A stretch of 64,000 nucleotides of DNA from Acidiferrobacteraceae bacterium (lineage in GTDB: Bacteria > Pseudomonadota > Gammaproteobacteria > Arenicellales > UBA868). The stretch is taken from NCBI GenBank assembly GCA_002724185.1, contig PBOB01000066.1, positions 1-64,000 of the forward strand, given 5' to 3'. Of the stretch, positions 10,757-19,840 are shown in pieces (within the stretch, counting starts at the first letter, position 1; every line of letters begins with the position of its first letter). Both the position numbers and the translations under genes were made by a program. Under the pieces are notes generated by a model. That model was not told the DNA's origin. It was given only the letters and a program-made list of their open reading frames with translations, and did not search any database.

Positions 10757-11140
10757 TCAAGACAAATGTGCAATAGAAGAAATCTCAACAAGAAATTCAG
10801 GCTTTACTAGATCAGCGCGAATGCACCACCGTGCAGGTGGATTTACTGGAAAATACTCTTCGTATATCGTATTCATTAATGAATAATCTTCAAGATCTTT
10901 CAAAAATATCATGTTGTAAACAACATCAGTCATGTCACCTCCTGCCGCCTCCACAACCTTTTGTATACTTTCTAGCACATGACGTGTCTGAGCTGATGTG
11001 TCGCCAAGACCAACTGTCTCTCCATTATTGTCGATCGGCAGAGTACCAGAGACATAAAGAATGCCATTCGAATGAACCCCAGGAGAATATGGTGCCAATG
11101 GAGGAGCTGCGCCAGGCGGTATAATAATGTTTTTAACCAA
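10757..11140 (-). CDS. rutC: RutC-like 3-aminoacrylate deaminase (RidA superfamily)
   Basis: 127 residues from a TTG at 11140, chosen because AAGGAG lies 8 bases upstream and because RutC proteins begin at this point (VKNIIIPPGAAPPLAPYSPG resembles their PKSVIIPAG start). RutC removes 3-aminoacrylate in the Rut pyrimidine pathway. Seen: LYVSGTLPIDNNG, AQTRHVLESIQKVVEAAGG, PARWCIRADLVKP with the RidA substrate-binding Arg, and LVEISSIAHLS with the conserved Glu. No rutA, rutB or rutD is in the window, so it may deaminate another enamine. It diverges from the GMC oxidase gene at 11199. Confidence 0.8.
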   Translation of the reverse strand: MVKNIIIPPGAAPPLAPYSPGVHSNGILYVSGTLPIDNNGETVGLGDTSAQTRHVLESIQKVVEAAGGDMTDVVYNMIFLKDLEDYSLMNTIYEEYFPVNPPARWCIRADLVKPEFLVEISSIAHLS

Positions 11141-11198
11141 GTCATGATCTCCTTTCGTCCCAGTCAACTGCTAATAGCATAACGCAAAAAATACTTGA

Positions 11199-12752
11199 GT
11201 GGATAACTTTATAGTCATCGGAGGCGGTAGTGCCGGTTGTGTAATAGCAAGTCGGCTATCAGAAGATCCTTCTATTCATGTAACATTAATGGAAGCTGGC
11301 CCTGCTACGTCTCATATAGGAATCGATGATCCAAAACGATGGCACACTCTTGGAGGCTCAGTTTTTGACTGGGCGTTCACAACTTCATGCCAAAAATATA
11401 CTGCGGGTCGTAAACATCAGTGGCCACGTGGAAAGATATTGGGTGGCTCAAGCAGTATCAATGCGATGGCGCATGTAAGAGGGCATCCTAGCGACTTTGA
11501 TGATTGGAAAAATGATGGATGCAATGACTGGTCATATGATGATTTATTGCCCTATTTTATTAAGTCAGAAACTTCAGCATATAGTGAGTCGCCTTATCAT
11601 GGAGCAACAGGCCCTCTACAATTAATGCAGCCAGATTCTCCACACGAAATAACGCAATGCTTTCTAGCCGCCGCTGAAGGCTTCGGCATGCAACCAATAG
11701 CTGAACACAATGGCGCCAAAATGTTAGGCCCCACATTGAACACACTAAATATAGTTGATAATAAGCGGCAAAGTGCAGCTGATGCTTACCTAAGGCCAGC
11801 TCTCGCGAGAAACAATATAACCGTAGTGGATAACTGCCTAGTTGATCGACTCTTAATCAACAAAAATGGTGGGTGTATTGGCGTCACTTATATTAAAAAT
11901 GGAAATACTAACGAAATATATAGTACAGCGGGAGTCATACTATGCGCCGGCGCGATTGGCTCTCCACAAATACTACTAAGATCTGGCATTGGGTGTGCAA
12001 AACGTGCCCAAAAACTCGGCATTCAGCCAACTATAGATCTACCAGGCGTTGGCCAGAACCTCCATGACCACTGCCTTGGTGCGGGCAATATGTACTTGTC
12101 CCGACGAGCTCTCCCCAAAAGCCAATACCAACATTCAGAATCGCTATTATATGTTGACACGAAAAGCTCTTGTGGCAAACCAGATATTGTACTTGCCTGC
12201 GTAGTACTGCCTGTTGCTACCGAACAATTTGAACTACCTACGGATGAGTCTGCATATACCATAATGTATGGAGTCACATCGCCAAAGAGTAGGGGAATGA
12301 TTGAACTGCAATCCACTGATCCGTTTGCGCATCCTATAATAGATCCGAATTATCTAGGCCATCCAGAAGATCGCATTTCATTCATAGATGCATTAGATTT
12401 TGCGAGAGAGATTGGCGCTTCTAGCATGTTGAGTGAATGGCGCAAGAGTGAGCACCTTCCAGGGCCGAATATACAATCGATAGCAGAAAAAACTATATTT
12501 AATGCTCAGGCTGCATTTACACACCATCATCCCGTAGGTACTTGTCGCATGGGCACAGATAGTACATCTGTCGTATCCCCGCGCCTTCAAGTCCATGGTA
12601 TAGAGAACCTATTTGTTGTCGATGCTTCAATTATGCCAAAGATTACGTCGGGCCCAACAAACGCGGCAGTAGTAGCAATAGCAGAGAAAGCCAGCGATAT
12701 CATCCAAAATCGTTCAACTCTCCAACCAGTCACAATCAAAGAGCGCATATAA
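11199..12752 (+). CDS. GMC family FAD-dependent oxidoreductase (choline dehydrogenase-like)
   Basis: 517 residues from a GTG that places the FAD-binding motif at the very N-terminus (NFIVIGGGSAGCVIASRLSE). Also seen: WPRGKILGGSSSINAMAHVRG (first GMC signature), CAGAIGSPQILLRSGIG (second signature), and the C-terminal HHHPVGTCRMG and GPTNAAVVAIAEKA that supply the active-site His and Asn. GMC enzymes oxidise primary alcohols; many use choline, but this one lacks betaine-gene neighbours. It sits between a RutC-like gene and a probable pyridoxine 4-oxidase, so an alcohol in the same pathway, for example 4-pyridoxic acid, is a possible substrate; that is inference. Its stop overlaps the next gene by one base (TAATG). 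Confidence 0.85.
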   Translation: MDNFIVIGGGSAGCVIASRLSEDPSIHVTLMEAGPATSHIGIDDPKRWHTLGGSVFDWAFTTSCQKYTAGRKHQWPRGKILGGSSSINAMAHVRGHPSDFDDWKNDGCNDWSYDDLLPYFIKSETSAYSESPYHGATGPLQLMQPDSPHEITQCFLAAAEGFGMQPIAEHNGAKMLGPTLNTLNIVDNKRQSAADAYLRPALARNNITVVDNCLVDRLLINKNGGCIGVTYIKNGNTNEIYSTAGVILCAGAIGSPQILLRSGIGCAKRAQKLGIQPTIDLPGVGQNLHDHCLGAGNMYLSRRALPKSQYQHSESLLYVDTKSSCGKPDIVLACVVLPVATEQFELPTDESAYTIMYGVTSPKSRGMIELQSTDPFAHPIIDPNYLGHPEDRISFIDALDFAREIGASSMLSEWRKSEHLPGPNIQSIAEKTIFNAQAAFTHHHPVGTCRMGTDSTSVVSPRLQVHGIENLFVVDASIMPKITSGPTNAAVVAIAEKASDIIQNRSTLQPVTIKERI

Positions 12753-13213
12753 TGTGCGAAAGATTGGTTTTACTCCAAGAAATGAGACGATATCTTAAGC
12801 TAAAAGTATATTTTTCCGCTGCTCTATTCATGACTCTCCAGGCGCTTGCTCATGGTAATGACGATAGAGAGGCGTATTTATTGAGAAATGTTCAAGTAAA
12901 GAACCAACAGTCCGCTCATGAAATCCGTTGTCAATTGATTCTTGCACACTTTGTGACCTACGATTTATCTAAACTAGGTCCCGGGCAATCGCTTGATTTA
13001 CCTATTATGCTTCGAGCGCCCGACCGTACACTTTTTTTTCGCCACGCAGGAAAAAATATGGCTATCGAGAATCTATTATGTGGACTAGACACTAACTGGT
13101 CAATTACGAAAACAGCATTGCCACTCGCATTCTTTCAAACAACAAATAGGCAATCATTAGTTTTTGAATGTGTATTTAACACAACATTCTTATGCAATAT
13201 AACCGAACTCTAA
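12752..13213 (+). CDS. Small secreted protein of unknown function coupled to the GMC oxidase gene
   Basis: 153 residues from the ATG at 12752, or 143 from the better signal-peptide start at 12782 (MRRYLKLKVYFSAALF, then cleavage near ALA-HG). The mature part is about 115 residues with four cysteines, compatible with disulfides in the periplasm (RCQLILAHF, NLLCGLDTNW, LVFECVFNTTFLCNI). I do not recognise a family. The start overlaps the stop of the upstream GMC oxidase, which argues for coupled translation and a related role, for example an export or electron-transfer partner; this is only inference. Confidence 0.55.
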   Translation: MCERLVLLQEMRRYLKLKVYFSAALFMTLQALAHGNDDREAYLLRNVQVKNQQSAHEIRCQLILAHFVTYDLSKLGPGQSLDLPIMLRAPDRTLFFRHAGKNMAIENLLCGLDTNWSITKTALPLAFFQTTNRQSLVFECVFNTTFLCNITEL

Positions 13214-13264
13214 CATTCAGTTGCTATCATTCAACATTAGGCTTGTTGAGTTGTGAGGGAAGAT

Positions 13265-14881
13265 GTGAAAAAAGAATCATCTTATGATTACATCATCGTC
13301 GGCGCCGGTTCCGCGGGCTGTGCTCTTGCTGCACGCCTCAGTGAAAATCCTGATTGCAAAATCTTACTAATTGAAGCTGGTGGATGGGATCGCGACCCAT
13401 TGATCCATATTCCGCTCACATGGGCCAAAATGCTGCTCGAACAAACCCATGACTGGGGATATTTCTGTGAACCAGAGGAAGCTGTGAATGGTCGGGCCAT
13501 TGAATGTGCGCGTGGTAAGATATTTGGTGGATCTTCGTCAGTTAACGCAATGGCATATGTGCGTGGTAATCGTGGTGACTACGATAGATGGGCAGCAAAT
13601 GGATTAGTCGGATGGTCTTATAAAGATGTACTCCCATATTTTAAGAAACTTGAAACTTGGGAACATGAAGACCCTTATCGTGGGAATTCTGGCCCATTGA
13701 ATGTCCAATACTGTCGATACAAAGATCCATTAGTCGACTCTTTTGCGGAAGCTGGCAAAGAAGCTGGCTATGGGTGGACAAACGACTACAATGGCAAAAC
13801 CCAAGAGGGTTTTAGTAAACTGCAAATGACCATAAAAGATGGGCGACGCTGCAGTGCCGCAACAGCTTATATTAGACCCATTAAGAATCGAAAAAATCTC
13901 ACCATTTCGGTTAACTCTTTGGCCAGTGAAATAATCTTCGAGCAAGATCGTGCTGTTGGTATCAAATATATTCAACGTAATCAAATTAATATTGCACGAG
14001 CAAGCCAAGAGGTAATCTTAAGTGCTGGTGTAATTAATACGCCCCAATTGCTAATGCTATCTGGAATTGGCAAATTCGATCATCTATCTCAACACAACAT
14101 CCAAACAAGAATTGATCGGCCTGGTGTTGGTCAGAATCTCCAGGATCAAATGTCTACTGTTATCCTCTATAAGCGAAAAGATCCAGGGCCATTCCATCGC
14201 ATGATGAGATATGATCGAATTGGCCGAGAATTGATTAAAGCATATTTGTTGGGCTCCGGAGGCGCCACAGATGTCCCAGGCGGCATTACAGCATTCCTCA
14301 ACAGTGACAACGATGCTCAATTACCGAACTTGCAACTCCTATTAACAGCTGCGCCATTAGGGGCCTGGCCATATCTAAGACCCTTCAAGAAGCCGTTCAA
14401 CGATGGCTTTGTATCTCGAGTTGTACTTCTCGATCCAGAAAGCCGCGGCACAATAACACTGAAATCTGCCAACATCTTGGATAAACCCGTAATAAAGCAA
14501 AATTTTCTGTCAACACCCAGAGATTGGGAAGTAATGAGGGCTGGACTGAGAATAGCACGAGAAATCGCTTCACAACCAAGTATGAAGCCCTTCATTGGTG
14601 CTGAAATCACACCCGGCAGCTCCAAAACATCAAATTATGATCTAGATCAGCATATTGCTTCAACAGCCATCACCTTGCATCACCCTTTAGGTACATGTCG
14701 CATGGGCAAACAAGACGATACATATGCCGTTGTCGATTCGGAGCTAAAGGTGATTGGTGTAGACGCGCTTCGCGTGGTAGATGGGTCTGTGATGCCAGAC
14801 CTTGTCCGTGGCAACATAAATGGCCCAATCATAATGATTGCGGAAAAAGCTGCTGATCTTATCCAGAACAAAATTCCTTGA
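13265..14881 (+). CDS. GMC oxidoreductase, probable pyridoxine 4-oxidase
   Basis: 538 residues from the GTG at 13265, preferred over GTG 13253 because AGGGA lies just upstream of it. FAD motif [19 protein letters not shown], then [49 protein letters not shown] and [15 protein letters not shown] with the GMC active-site His/Asn. The segments [23 protein letters not shown] and [11 protein letters not shown] resemble, as far as I recall, pyridoxine 4-oxidase of Mesorhizobium loti, which oxidises pyridoxine to pyridoxal with O2. It lies convergent to an operon with the next three enzymes of that pathway, which strongly supports this reading over a generic choline dehydrogenase. Confidence 0.7.
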   Translation: MKKESSYDYIIVGAGSAGCALAARLSENPDCKILLIEAGGWDRDPLIHIPLTWAKMLLEQTHDWGYFCEPEEAVNGRAIECARGKIFGGSSSVNAMAYVRGNRGDYDRWAANGLVGWSYKDVLPYFKKLETWEHEDPYRGNSGPLNVQYCRYKDPLVDSFAEAGKEAGYGWTNDYNGKTQEGFSKLQMTIKDGRRCSAATAYIRPIKNRKNLTISVNSLASEIIFEQDRAVGIKYIQRNQINIARASQEVILSAGVINTPQLLMLSGIGKFDHLSQHNIQTRIDRPGVGQNLQDQMSTVILYKRKDPGPFHRMMRYDRIGRELIKAYLLGSGGATDVPGGITAFLNSDNDAQLPNLQLLLTAAPLGAWPYLRPFKKPFNDGFVSRVVLLDPESRGTITLKSANILDKPVIKQNFLSTPRDWEVMRAGLRIAREIASQPSMKPFIGAEITPGSSKTSNYDLDQHIASTAITLHHPLGTCRMGKQDDTYAVVDSELKVIGVDALRVVDGSVMPDLVRGNINGPIIMIAEKAADLIQNKIP

Positions 14882-14914
14882 ATATCAAAACTTCGAACCT
14901 GCGTAGCATATTGA

Positions 14915-15655
14915 CTACCAGCGCACCATGCCTGCATCGACATTAAGAACTTGACCCGTAATACGATGCGCTTCTGGCGAAGCAAGAAATACGACAGCAG
15001 GCGCAATATCAGAAGGTTGATTATGTCCCTTGATCGGTTGCAACATCTCAACAAACTCGAATGCATCTTTATGCGGAGTGCTCTGGACTCCTTCAGTATT
15101 TGTCAATCCAGGCGTAACACCATTGACGGTAATCTTATAGGCACCCAACTCTGTCGCTAACGCCCTAGTCAAACCAAACACGCCACCTTTCGCAGAAACG
15201 TAAGCTGCCATGTTAGGCGTTCCTGCAAAAATTGTGTTAGAAATAATATTAACAATACGCCCATACTCTTTTTTACGCATCACATCTGAGGAAGCGCGAC
15301 ACATTAAGAATGTACCATCTAAATTGACGCGCATTATTTGTCTCCAATGATCAAAATCAACATCATCCCATGCGATAAAAGGCACAATAGCCGCATTGTT
15401 GACGAGCACATCTACACCGCCATACTGTGTTACAACTGTCTCATGTAAACTGCTTACCTGCTGAGGGTCGCCAATATCACACTGAATCCCAATAGAACTA
15501 TTGCCACACTCCTCTGCAGTTGTATTAGCGCCCTCCGCATTTTGGTCTACCGAAATTACTAGAGCTCCTTCACTACCAAGTTGCAGTGCAACAGCCTTAC
15601 CTATACCTTGAGCTGAGCCAGTAACAATCGCTACCTGATCTTTAAAACGTGTCAT
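14915..15655 (-). CDS. Pyridoxal 4-dehydrogenase (short-chain dehydrogenase)
   Basis: 246 residues from the ATG at 15655, which has GGAGGA just upstream; an ATG 12 bases earlier lies within that ribosome site. SDR landmarks: VTGSAQGIGKAV (NAD-binding TGxxxGxG), VLVNNAAIVPF, a catalytic Asn/Ser/Tyr/Lys set with YVSAKGG. The stretches VPFIAWDDVDFDHWRQIM, FAGTPNMAAYVSAKGGV and LNVDAGMVRW closely resemble the tetrameric pyridoxal 4-dehydrogenase of Mesorhizobium loti, which converts pyridoxal hemiacetal to 4-pyridoxolactone with NAD. It is last in the operon after the aminotransferase and the lactonase, exactly the neighbouring steps. Confidence 0.8.
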   Translation of the reverse strand: MTRFKDQVAIVTGSAQGIGKAVALQLGSEGALVISVDQNAEGANTTAEECGNSSIGIQCDIGDPQQVSSLHETVVTQYGGVDVLVNNAAIVPFIAWDDVDFDHWRQIMRVNLDGTFLMCRASSDVMRKKEYGRIVNIISNTIFAGTPNMAAYVSAKGGVFGLTRALATELGAYKITVNGVTPGLTNTEGVQSTPHKDAFEFVEMLQPIKGHNQPSDIAPAVVFLASPEAHRITGQVLNVDAGMVRW

Positions 15656-15706
15656 ATCTTCCTCCATTCACTGATGATATTGCTGCCAAAATATTCCAAG
15701 GCAGAA

Positions 15707-16894
15707 CTACGCCGATGCATCTTTTACAATAGCTTTAGTCGCGGCATCAATGCCTGCCGCAGTATCAACATTATGCCCTAAATGATTGAGAGCCCCGCCT
15801 AACGCTGTGATCGCTATCAATGCATAAATCGGTTGCGCAACGAGACCCATATGGCCGATGCGTAACAGCTTGCCTAAAGTTTCATTTCTTCCGCTAGAAA
15901 AAGCTACTCCAAAAATGTTCCTGGCAGTCATTCTCAGGGATTCGTCTTCAACGCCATCAGGAATACGAACTGCCGTGGTAGTATCGGCAGCGATTGATTC
16001 ATCAACTGCCCAAAGATCGCAACCCATTGCGCGAATTCCAGCTCGGCATGCGCTGGCAGTTGTTCTATGGCGAGCCCAAACATTCTCAGGACCCTCCTCT
16101 AGATAATTATCAATGACTGCATTAAGGCCATTCATTTCCGCAACCGAAGGCGTAAACGGGAAGGGTTGGTCATGACGCCACGCATTTCTCCAATCTGAAA
16201 GACTGAGTGCAGACGCAAACGGTGCATCTTTATTATTGTCTATGTGCTGCCATGCGCGTTCATTGACCGCCATAATCGTTAGACCAGGTGCACCACCAAG
16301 GCATTTTGATGGGCCGGTAATAAATATATCAGCACAACAATCATTGGGGTGAATATTCATTCCCCCCCAAGATGAAACAGCATCTACTAATAAAAGCGCA
16401 TTATTGTCTCTAACAATCTTGCCGATTTCTTCGATTGGATTAATGGTTCCTGATGGTGTGTCATGATGAACCACGGACACCACACTAATATCTTTTCTTT
16501 TTGCAAACATTGAGTCTACTTGGTCTGGAGATATTGACTCGTTATATGGCACTTCTATTTCAAGAAGTTCCTTATTGTATCTTGCTGACCAGTAACCAAA
16601 ACCCTTTCCATATACTCCAGAAGCTAGATTCAGAACCACATCCTGCTTAGATATCAAGGAGGCCGCAGCAGCCTCAATACCTGGTGCTGGCTCACAATGC
16701 ATAATGAGCGCTGGGTAATCAATTCTTAAGGCTTCCGACACTTTATCATTAACATTTTCATAAAACTCCTGGAAATATGGATCGAAGTCATATTGAACTG
16801 GCGTTGCCATAGCGCGAAGCACTCGTGGATAAACGCCTACAGGGCCAGCCGATAAGGTAATGGCCGGCTCTGTCTGCGTCTGCTTTTTTTTCAT
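15707..16894 (-). CDS. Pyridoxamine-pyruvate aminotransferase (PPAT)
   Basis: 395 residues, class V aminotransferase fold. It would convert pyridoxamine and pyruvate to pyridoxal and alanine. Segments LSAGPVGVYPRVLRAM, LNLASGVYGKGFGYW, VVHHDTPSGTINPIEEIG, LVDAVSSWGGM and GPSKCLGGAPG match the Mesorhizobium loti enzyme as I know it. By count, the aldimine lysine falls at residue 197 and arginines at 336 and 345, the positions reported for the active-site Lys and substrate-binding Arg of that enzyme. An alternative is serine-glyoxylate or alanine-glyoxylate aminotransferase, but the neighbours (lactonase and pyridoxal dehydrogenase) make PPAT far more likely. A gagaggt ribosome site precedes the ATG. 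Confidence 0.85.
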   Translation of the reverse strand: MKKKQTQTEPAITLSAGPVGVYPRVLRAMATPVQYDFDPYFQEFYENVNDKVSEALRIDYPALIMHCEPAPGIEAAAASLISKQDVVLNLASGVYGKGFGYWSARYNKELLEIEVPYNESISPDQVDSMFAKRKDISVVSVVHHDTPSGTINPIEEIGKIVRDNNALLLVDAVSSWGGMNIHPNDCCADIFITGPSKCLGGAPGLTIMAVNERAWQHIDNNKDAPFASALSLSDWRNAWRHDQPFPFTPSVAEMNGLNAVIDNYLEEGPENVWARHRTTASACRAGIRAMGCDLWAVDESIAADTTTAVRIPDGVEDESLRMTARNIFGVAFSSGRNETLGKLLRIGHMGLVAQPIYALIAITALGGALNHLGHNVDTAAGIDAATKAIVKDASA

Positions 16895-16968
16895 ACTAGT
16901 AACCTCTCAGAATTAACTTCTTTTGTAGCTTTTCGAAAGACAGACCAATGCTGCTCTCGGTCCGCAAT

Positions 16969-17781
16969 TTAGGAATAAAATCCGGGCGCTTTAACATAAT
17001 TCGGAAAACTATCTGGATCATGAGAATAGAATAACTCCGCATCATGCTTTTCGGCCAATGTCTTCAATTTTTTTAGAGATTCAACGCCGGCAGTCGGATC
17101 CAAATGAAAACTCGCAATACACATCATGTCCATACTTTTTTGGCTGTAGCAAGCATCCGCTGTGAACAGCATAGGTCGTCTGTTTTTTAGCTCAACCATC
17201 ATACTGTAATGACCAGCAGTATGGCCAGGCGTCTCAAACAACCATATCCCCTTTGCAATTTCCTGATCACCAGATACCGTTTCAAAAGTCGGCGTAAAAA
17301 TATCCAGTTCAGGATCAAGAGCCGTCTTTAATTGATCAGATCGCTCTTTGGCTACATCAGACGAGAAAGTCAAGTCTGAATAACCCAGCATTTCGAATGG
17401 CTGCGGACACGCGCACACTTCTAATTCTTTTGTATGACAGATTGTGCAGGCTGTTGTCAGATGCTTATTACCGCCGCAATGGTCAAAATGATAATGCGAG
17501 TTAATTACATAATTAACGTCGGACGGCTTCAAATTGAGTTTCTCCAGCTGGCCCGGTATGGTTTGCTCCTTTGTTTGCAAAGGCTTCTCAAATGGCAGTA
17601 CTTTCTGCACATGATCATAGTCGTAACCAGTATCAAAAATATAACGCCCATCCTCATGCTCAATAAGCACGGAATAGGTTGGGAATCGCAATTCGCCGCC
17701 AGGTCCCCTATTCCAAAAGGCGTGAAACCCGTCAATGACCAAGCTCCCACCATCTAGAATATATACTTTGGTATCAGCCAT
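16969..17781 (-). CDS. 4-pyridoxolactonase (metallo-beta-lactamase fold)
   Basis: 270 residues; GGGAGGT lies just upstream of the ATG. It opens the lactone of 4-pyridoxolactone to 4-pyridoxic acid. The metal motif HYHFDH occupies residues 96-101 and PGHTAGHYS supplies a further His. The N-terminus (TKVYILDGGSLVIDGFHAFW, then NRGPGGELRFPTYS) and LPFEKPLQTKEQTIPG are close to the Mesorhizobium loti lactonase rather than to AHL quorum-quenching lactonases, which share the fold. It lies between the transporter permease gene and the PPAT gene, all on one strand. Confidence 0.82.
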   Translation of the reverse strand: MADTKVYILDGGSLVIDGFHAFWNRGPGGELRFPTYSVLIEHEDGRYIFDTGYDYDHVQKVLPFEKPLQTKEQTIPGQLEKLNLKPSDVNYVINSHYHFDHCGGNKHLTTACTICHTKELEVCACPQPFEMLGYSDLTFSSDVAKERSDQLKTALDPELDIFTPTFETVSGDQEIAKGIWLFETPGHTAGHYSMMVELKNRRPMLFTADACYSQKSMDMMCIASFHLDPTAGVESLKKLKTLAEKHDAELFYSHDPDSFPNYVKAPGFYS

Positions 17782-17839
17782 GATTTACCTCCCTAGTGAT
17801 ATGTGTTCATTACAAAGACTTTATTGCCGTGTATAGTAT

Positions 17840-18775
17840 TTATCTTTCGCCACGAATATAAGGAAGGGCTAGCGCTGCCGGTAAATAACTATTACGACCG
17901 AGTAAAATCAGCATAACAATGACCATGGTGAAAGGCAACATCTGAACAACATCAGTTGGTATATTAAACCCTGCTACCTGCAAAGCAGTTGTTAGCGATA
18001 GACTCACACCAAATAACGCTGCTCCATAAAGCACCCATGTTGGATGCCCGCGCGCTAACATAGCCAATACAATACCAATAAACCCTGCTCCATGAATCAT
18101 ATGGGGCACAAAAATTCCTGCACCTATATTGGCTAGAAATGCGCCCCCTACGCCCGCCAAGAATCCTGTTGCGAGTACAGCCCATGTTCTGGTACTACGC
18201 ACGCTAACTCCAGTAACGTCTAGAGCAGCTGGTACATCACCAGCAGCTTGCAAATTTAAACCGACGTAAGTTCGTTTAAATAGCCATACCAAAAAGAAAA
18301 CAAGGCCAACTGCTAAATAAACTACTGGATGCCTATGAAAGAAAACTTCACCCAAATATGGAATGTCTCCAACTACGGGGATGACTAATGGCTCGACGGC
18401 GGATAAACGCGGATAGGTTCGACTAAATTGGAAATGATGAAGTAAGGCAGTTAGGCCATCGGCGCCTAAAGTAAGCGCGATACCGATTACGATCTGATTG
18501 AGCCCTAGGATCACACAGAATAGCACCATGAGCATGGCCACCGAAACACCGCCCAACCCGCCAAAGAGAAATCCAAGCCAAAAAGAATCAAAATAATAGG
18601 CGGCACAAAAACCCGTATAAGCTCCGACTAACATCATGCCCTCTAAGCCTATATTTAAGACGCCAGATTTTTCAGAGATTTGTTCGCCTATACCTGCCAA
18701 TAAAAGGGGTACACCGGCCGTGACCGATCCGAACAGAAGAGCTGTTACAAAAGTTTCTGTTAAGAGTTCAGACAT
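17840..18775 (-). CDS. BMP-type ABC transporter permease (YufQ-like), candidate vitamin B6 importer
   Basis: 311 residues with about eight to nine hydrophobic segments. It carries the family hallmark near residues 38-46 (LNIGLEGMMLVGAY) and GVSVRSTRTWAVLATGF typical of the second permease of nucleoside/BMP importers. It is the fourth gene after the solute-binding, ATPase and first permease genes, 6 bp behind the latter, and 58 bp ahead of 4-pyridoxolactonase. Known BMP systems move nucleosides or riboflavin; the genomic context here points to pyridoxine, pyridoxal or pyridoxamine. Confidence 0.85.
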   Translation of the reverse strand: MSELLTETFVTALLFGSVTAGVPLLLAGIGEQISEKSGVLNIGLEGMMLVGAYTGFCAAYYFDSFWLGFLFGGLGGVSVAMLMVLFCVILGLNQIVIGIALTLGADGLTALLHHFQFSRTYPRLSAVEPLVIPVVGDIPYLGEVFFHRHPVVYLAVGLVFFLVWLFKRTYVGLNLQAAGDVPAALDVTGVSVRSTRTWAVLATGFLAGVGGAFLANIGAGIFVPHMIHGAGFIGIVLAMLARGHPTWVLYGAALFGVSLSLTTALQVAGFNIPTDVVQMLPFTMVIVMLILLGRNSYLPAALALPYIRGER

Positions 18776-18781
18776 AATGTT

Positions 18782-19840
18782 CTATGTTGTCCTCTGACGC
18801 CAACGATGATCAAGATACTCAACGATAGCTAAAAACATTAGCAACAAACCGACTAATACCAGCACGAAAAATGTTGGAACACCAAGTCTTCGAGAAGCGC
18901 TTTCTCCGCCGATCATCAGCACCGCAAAAAATAGAACAAATGCGATGGTGCCAATACCATGAAATCGAGCTAAGAATACAAGCGGAACTACGAGTAACCC
19001 ATACGCAGGATCCCAATCAGCTCTGACGGTTCCCCATACACCCAAAATCTCGACGGCACCACCCATACCAGCAAGCGCTGCACTTAATCCAAAAGCAACA
19101 TAAGTTAGAAACCGAACATTGAGACCAGCGTGAACCGCAGCTTTTGGATTGGCTCCCACAACTTGTAGATTCAAACCAAACGACGTCCTAGTCATTAGGA
19201 AATGAACAAAGAGAACCGAGAGTAAACCTAATATAACACCATGATGAATGATTGTATCGAACAACCTTGGCAATCGATCCTCGACTGCTAATGTCACAGT
19301 TTGCGGCACCGTAGTCGCAGGATCATTAAACGGAATCTTGATCAATACATTAGCGAGACTAATTCCAATGAATGTCATCATCAACGTAGTGATGATCTCG
19401 TTAACACCATGATTTGCTTTTAAATATGCTGGAATCAACGACCAAATAGCGCCAATCGTCGCAGCCAATATGAAGCATATACAAATCATCGCCCAATTCG
19501 GAATGATAGTATTCAAGGGTGAACCTACGGCTGCAACAAGCACCGCGGCTAACAAAAACTGCCCATCAACACCTAGATTCCATATTCCAGCTCGGAAGGC
19601 TACGATCAATCCTGCAGCAACAAAAAGTAGGGGCGCAGTCCTAACAAGGGTAGCCTGAAAACCAGTCCAGCTTAGTAGACCACGCTTAACCACATACCAG
19701 TAATAAGCTATGGGATCTTTGCCGAGTATTACGAGTATCAATCCACCAACCACGAGTGCTAACAAAATCGGTGCAATGATCCTTATTGCGGACCGAGCTA
19801 ACTCAGATACTCGCCCTATGTTTATATACCGACTAGTCAA
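18782..19840 (-). CDS. BMP-type ABC transporter permease (YufP-like), candidate vitamin B6 importer
   Basis: 352 residues, strongly hydrophobic with around eight to ten membrane segments. Family landmarks: IWNLGVDGQFLLAAVL, NHGVNEIITTLMMTFIGI, VGANPKAAVHAGLNV and LVFLARFHGIGTIAF. The start is a TTG whose bases overlap the stop of the ATPase gene (TTGA), so translation is probably coupled. No better ATG exists near the N-terminus. It should form a heterodimeric channel with the following permease. Confidence 0.85.
   Translation of the reverse strand: MTSRYINIGRVSELARSAIRIIAPILLALVVGGLILVILGKDPIAYYWYVVKRGLLSWTGFQATLVRTAPLLFVAAGLIVAFRAGIWNLGVDGQFLLAAVLVAAVGSPLNTIIPNWAMICICFILAATIGAIWSLIPAYLKANHGVNEIITTLMMTFIGISLANVLIKIPFNDPATTVPQTVTLAVEDRLPRLFDTIIHHGVILGLLSVLFVHFLMTRTSFGLNLQVVGANPKAAVHAGLNVRFLTYVAFGLSAALAGMGGAVEILGVWGTVRADWDPAYGLLVVPLVFLARFHGIGTIAFVLFFAVLMIGGESASRRLGVPTFFVLVLVGLLLMFLAIVEYLDHRWRQRTT

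Noticed and set aside
14680-15066. 128-codon minus-strand frame spanning the end of the GMC oxidase gene
   Set aside because: It overlaps two well-supported genes in other frames and matches nothing I recognise.
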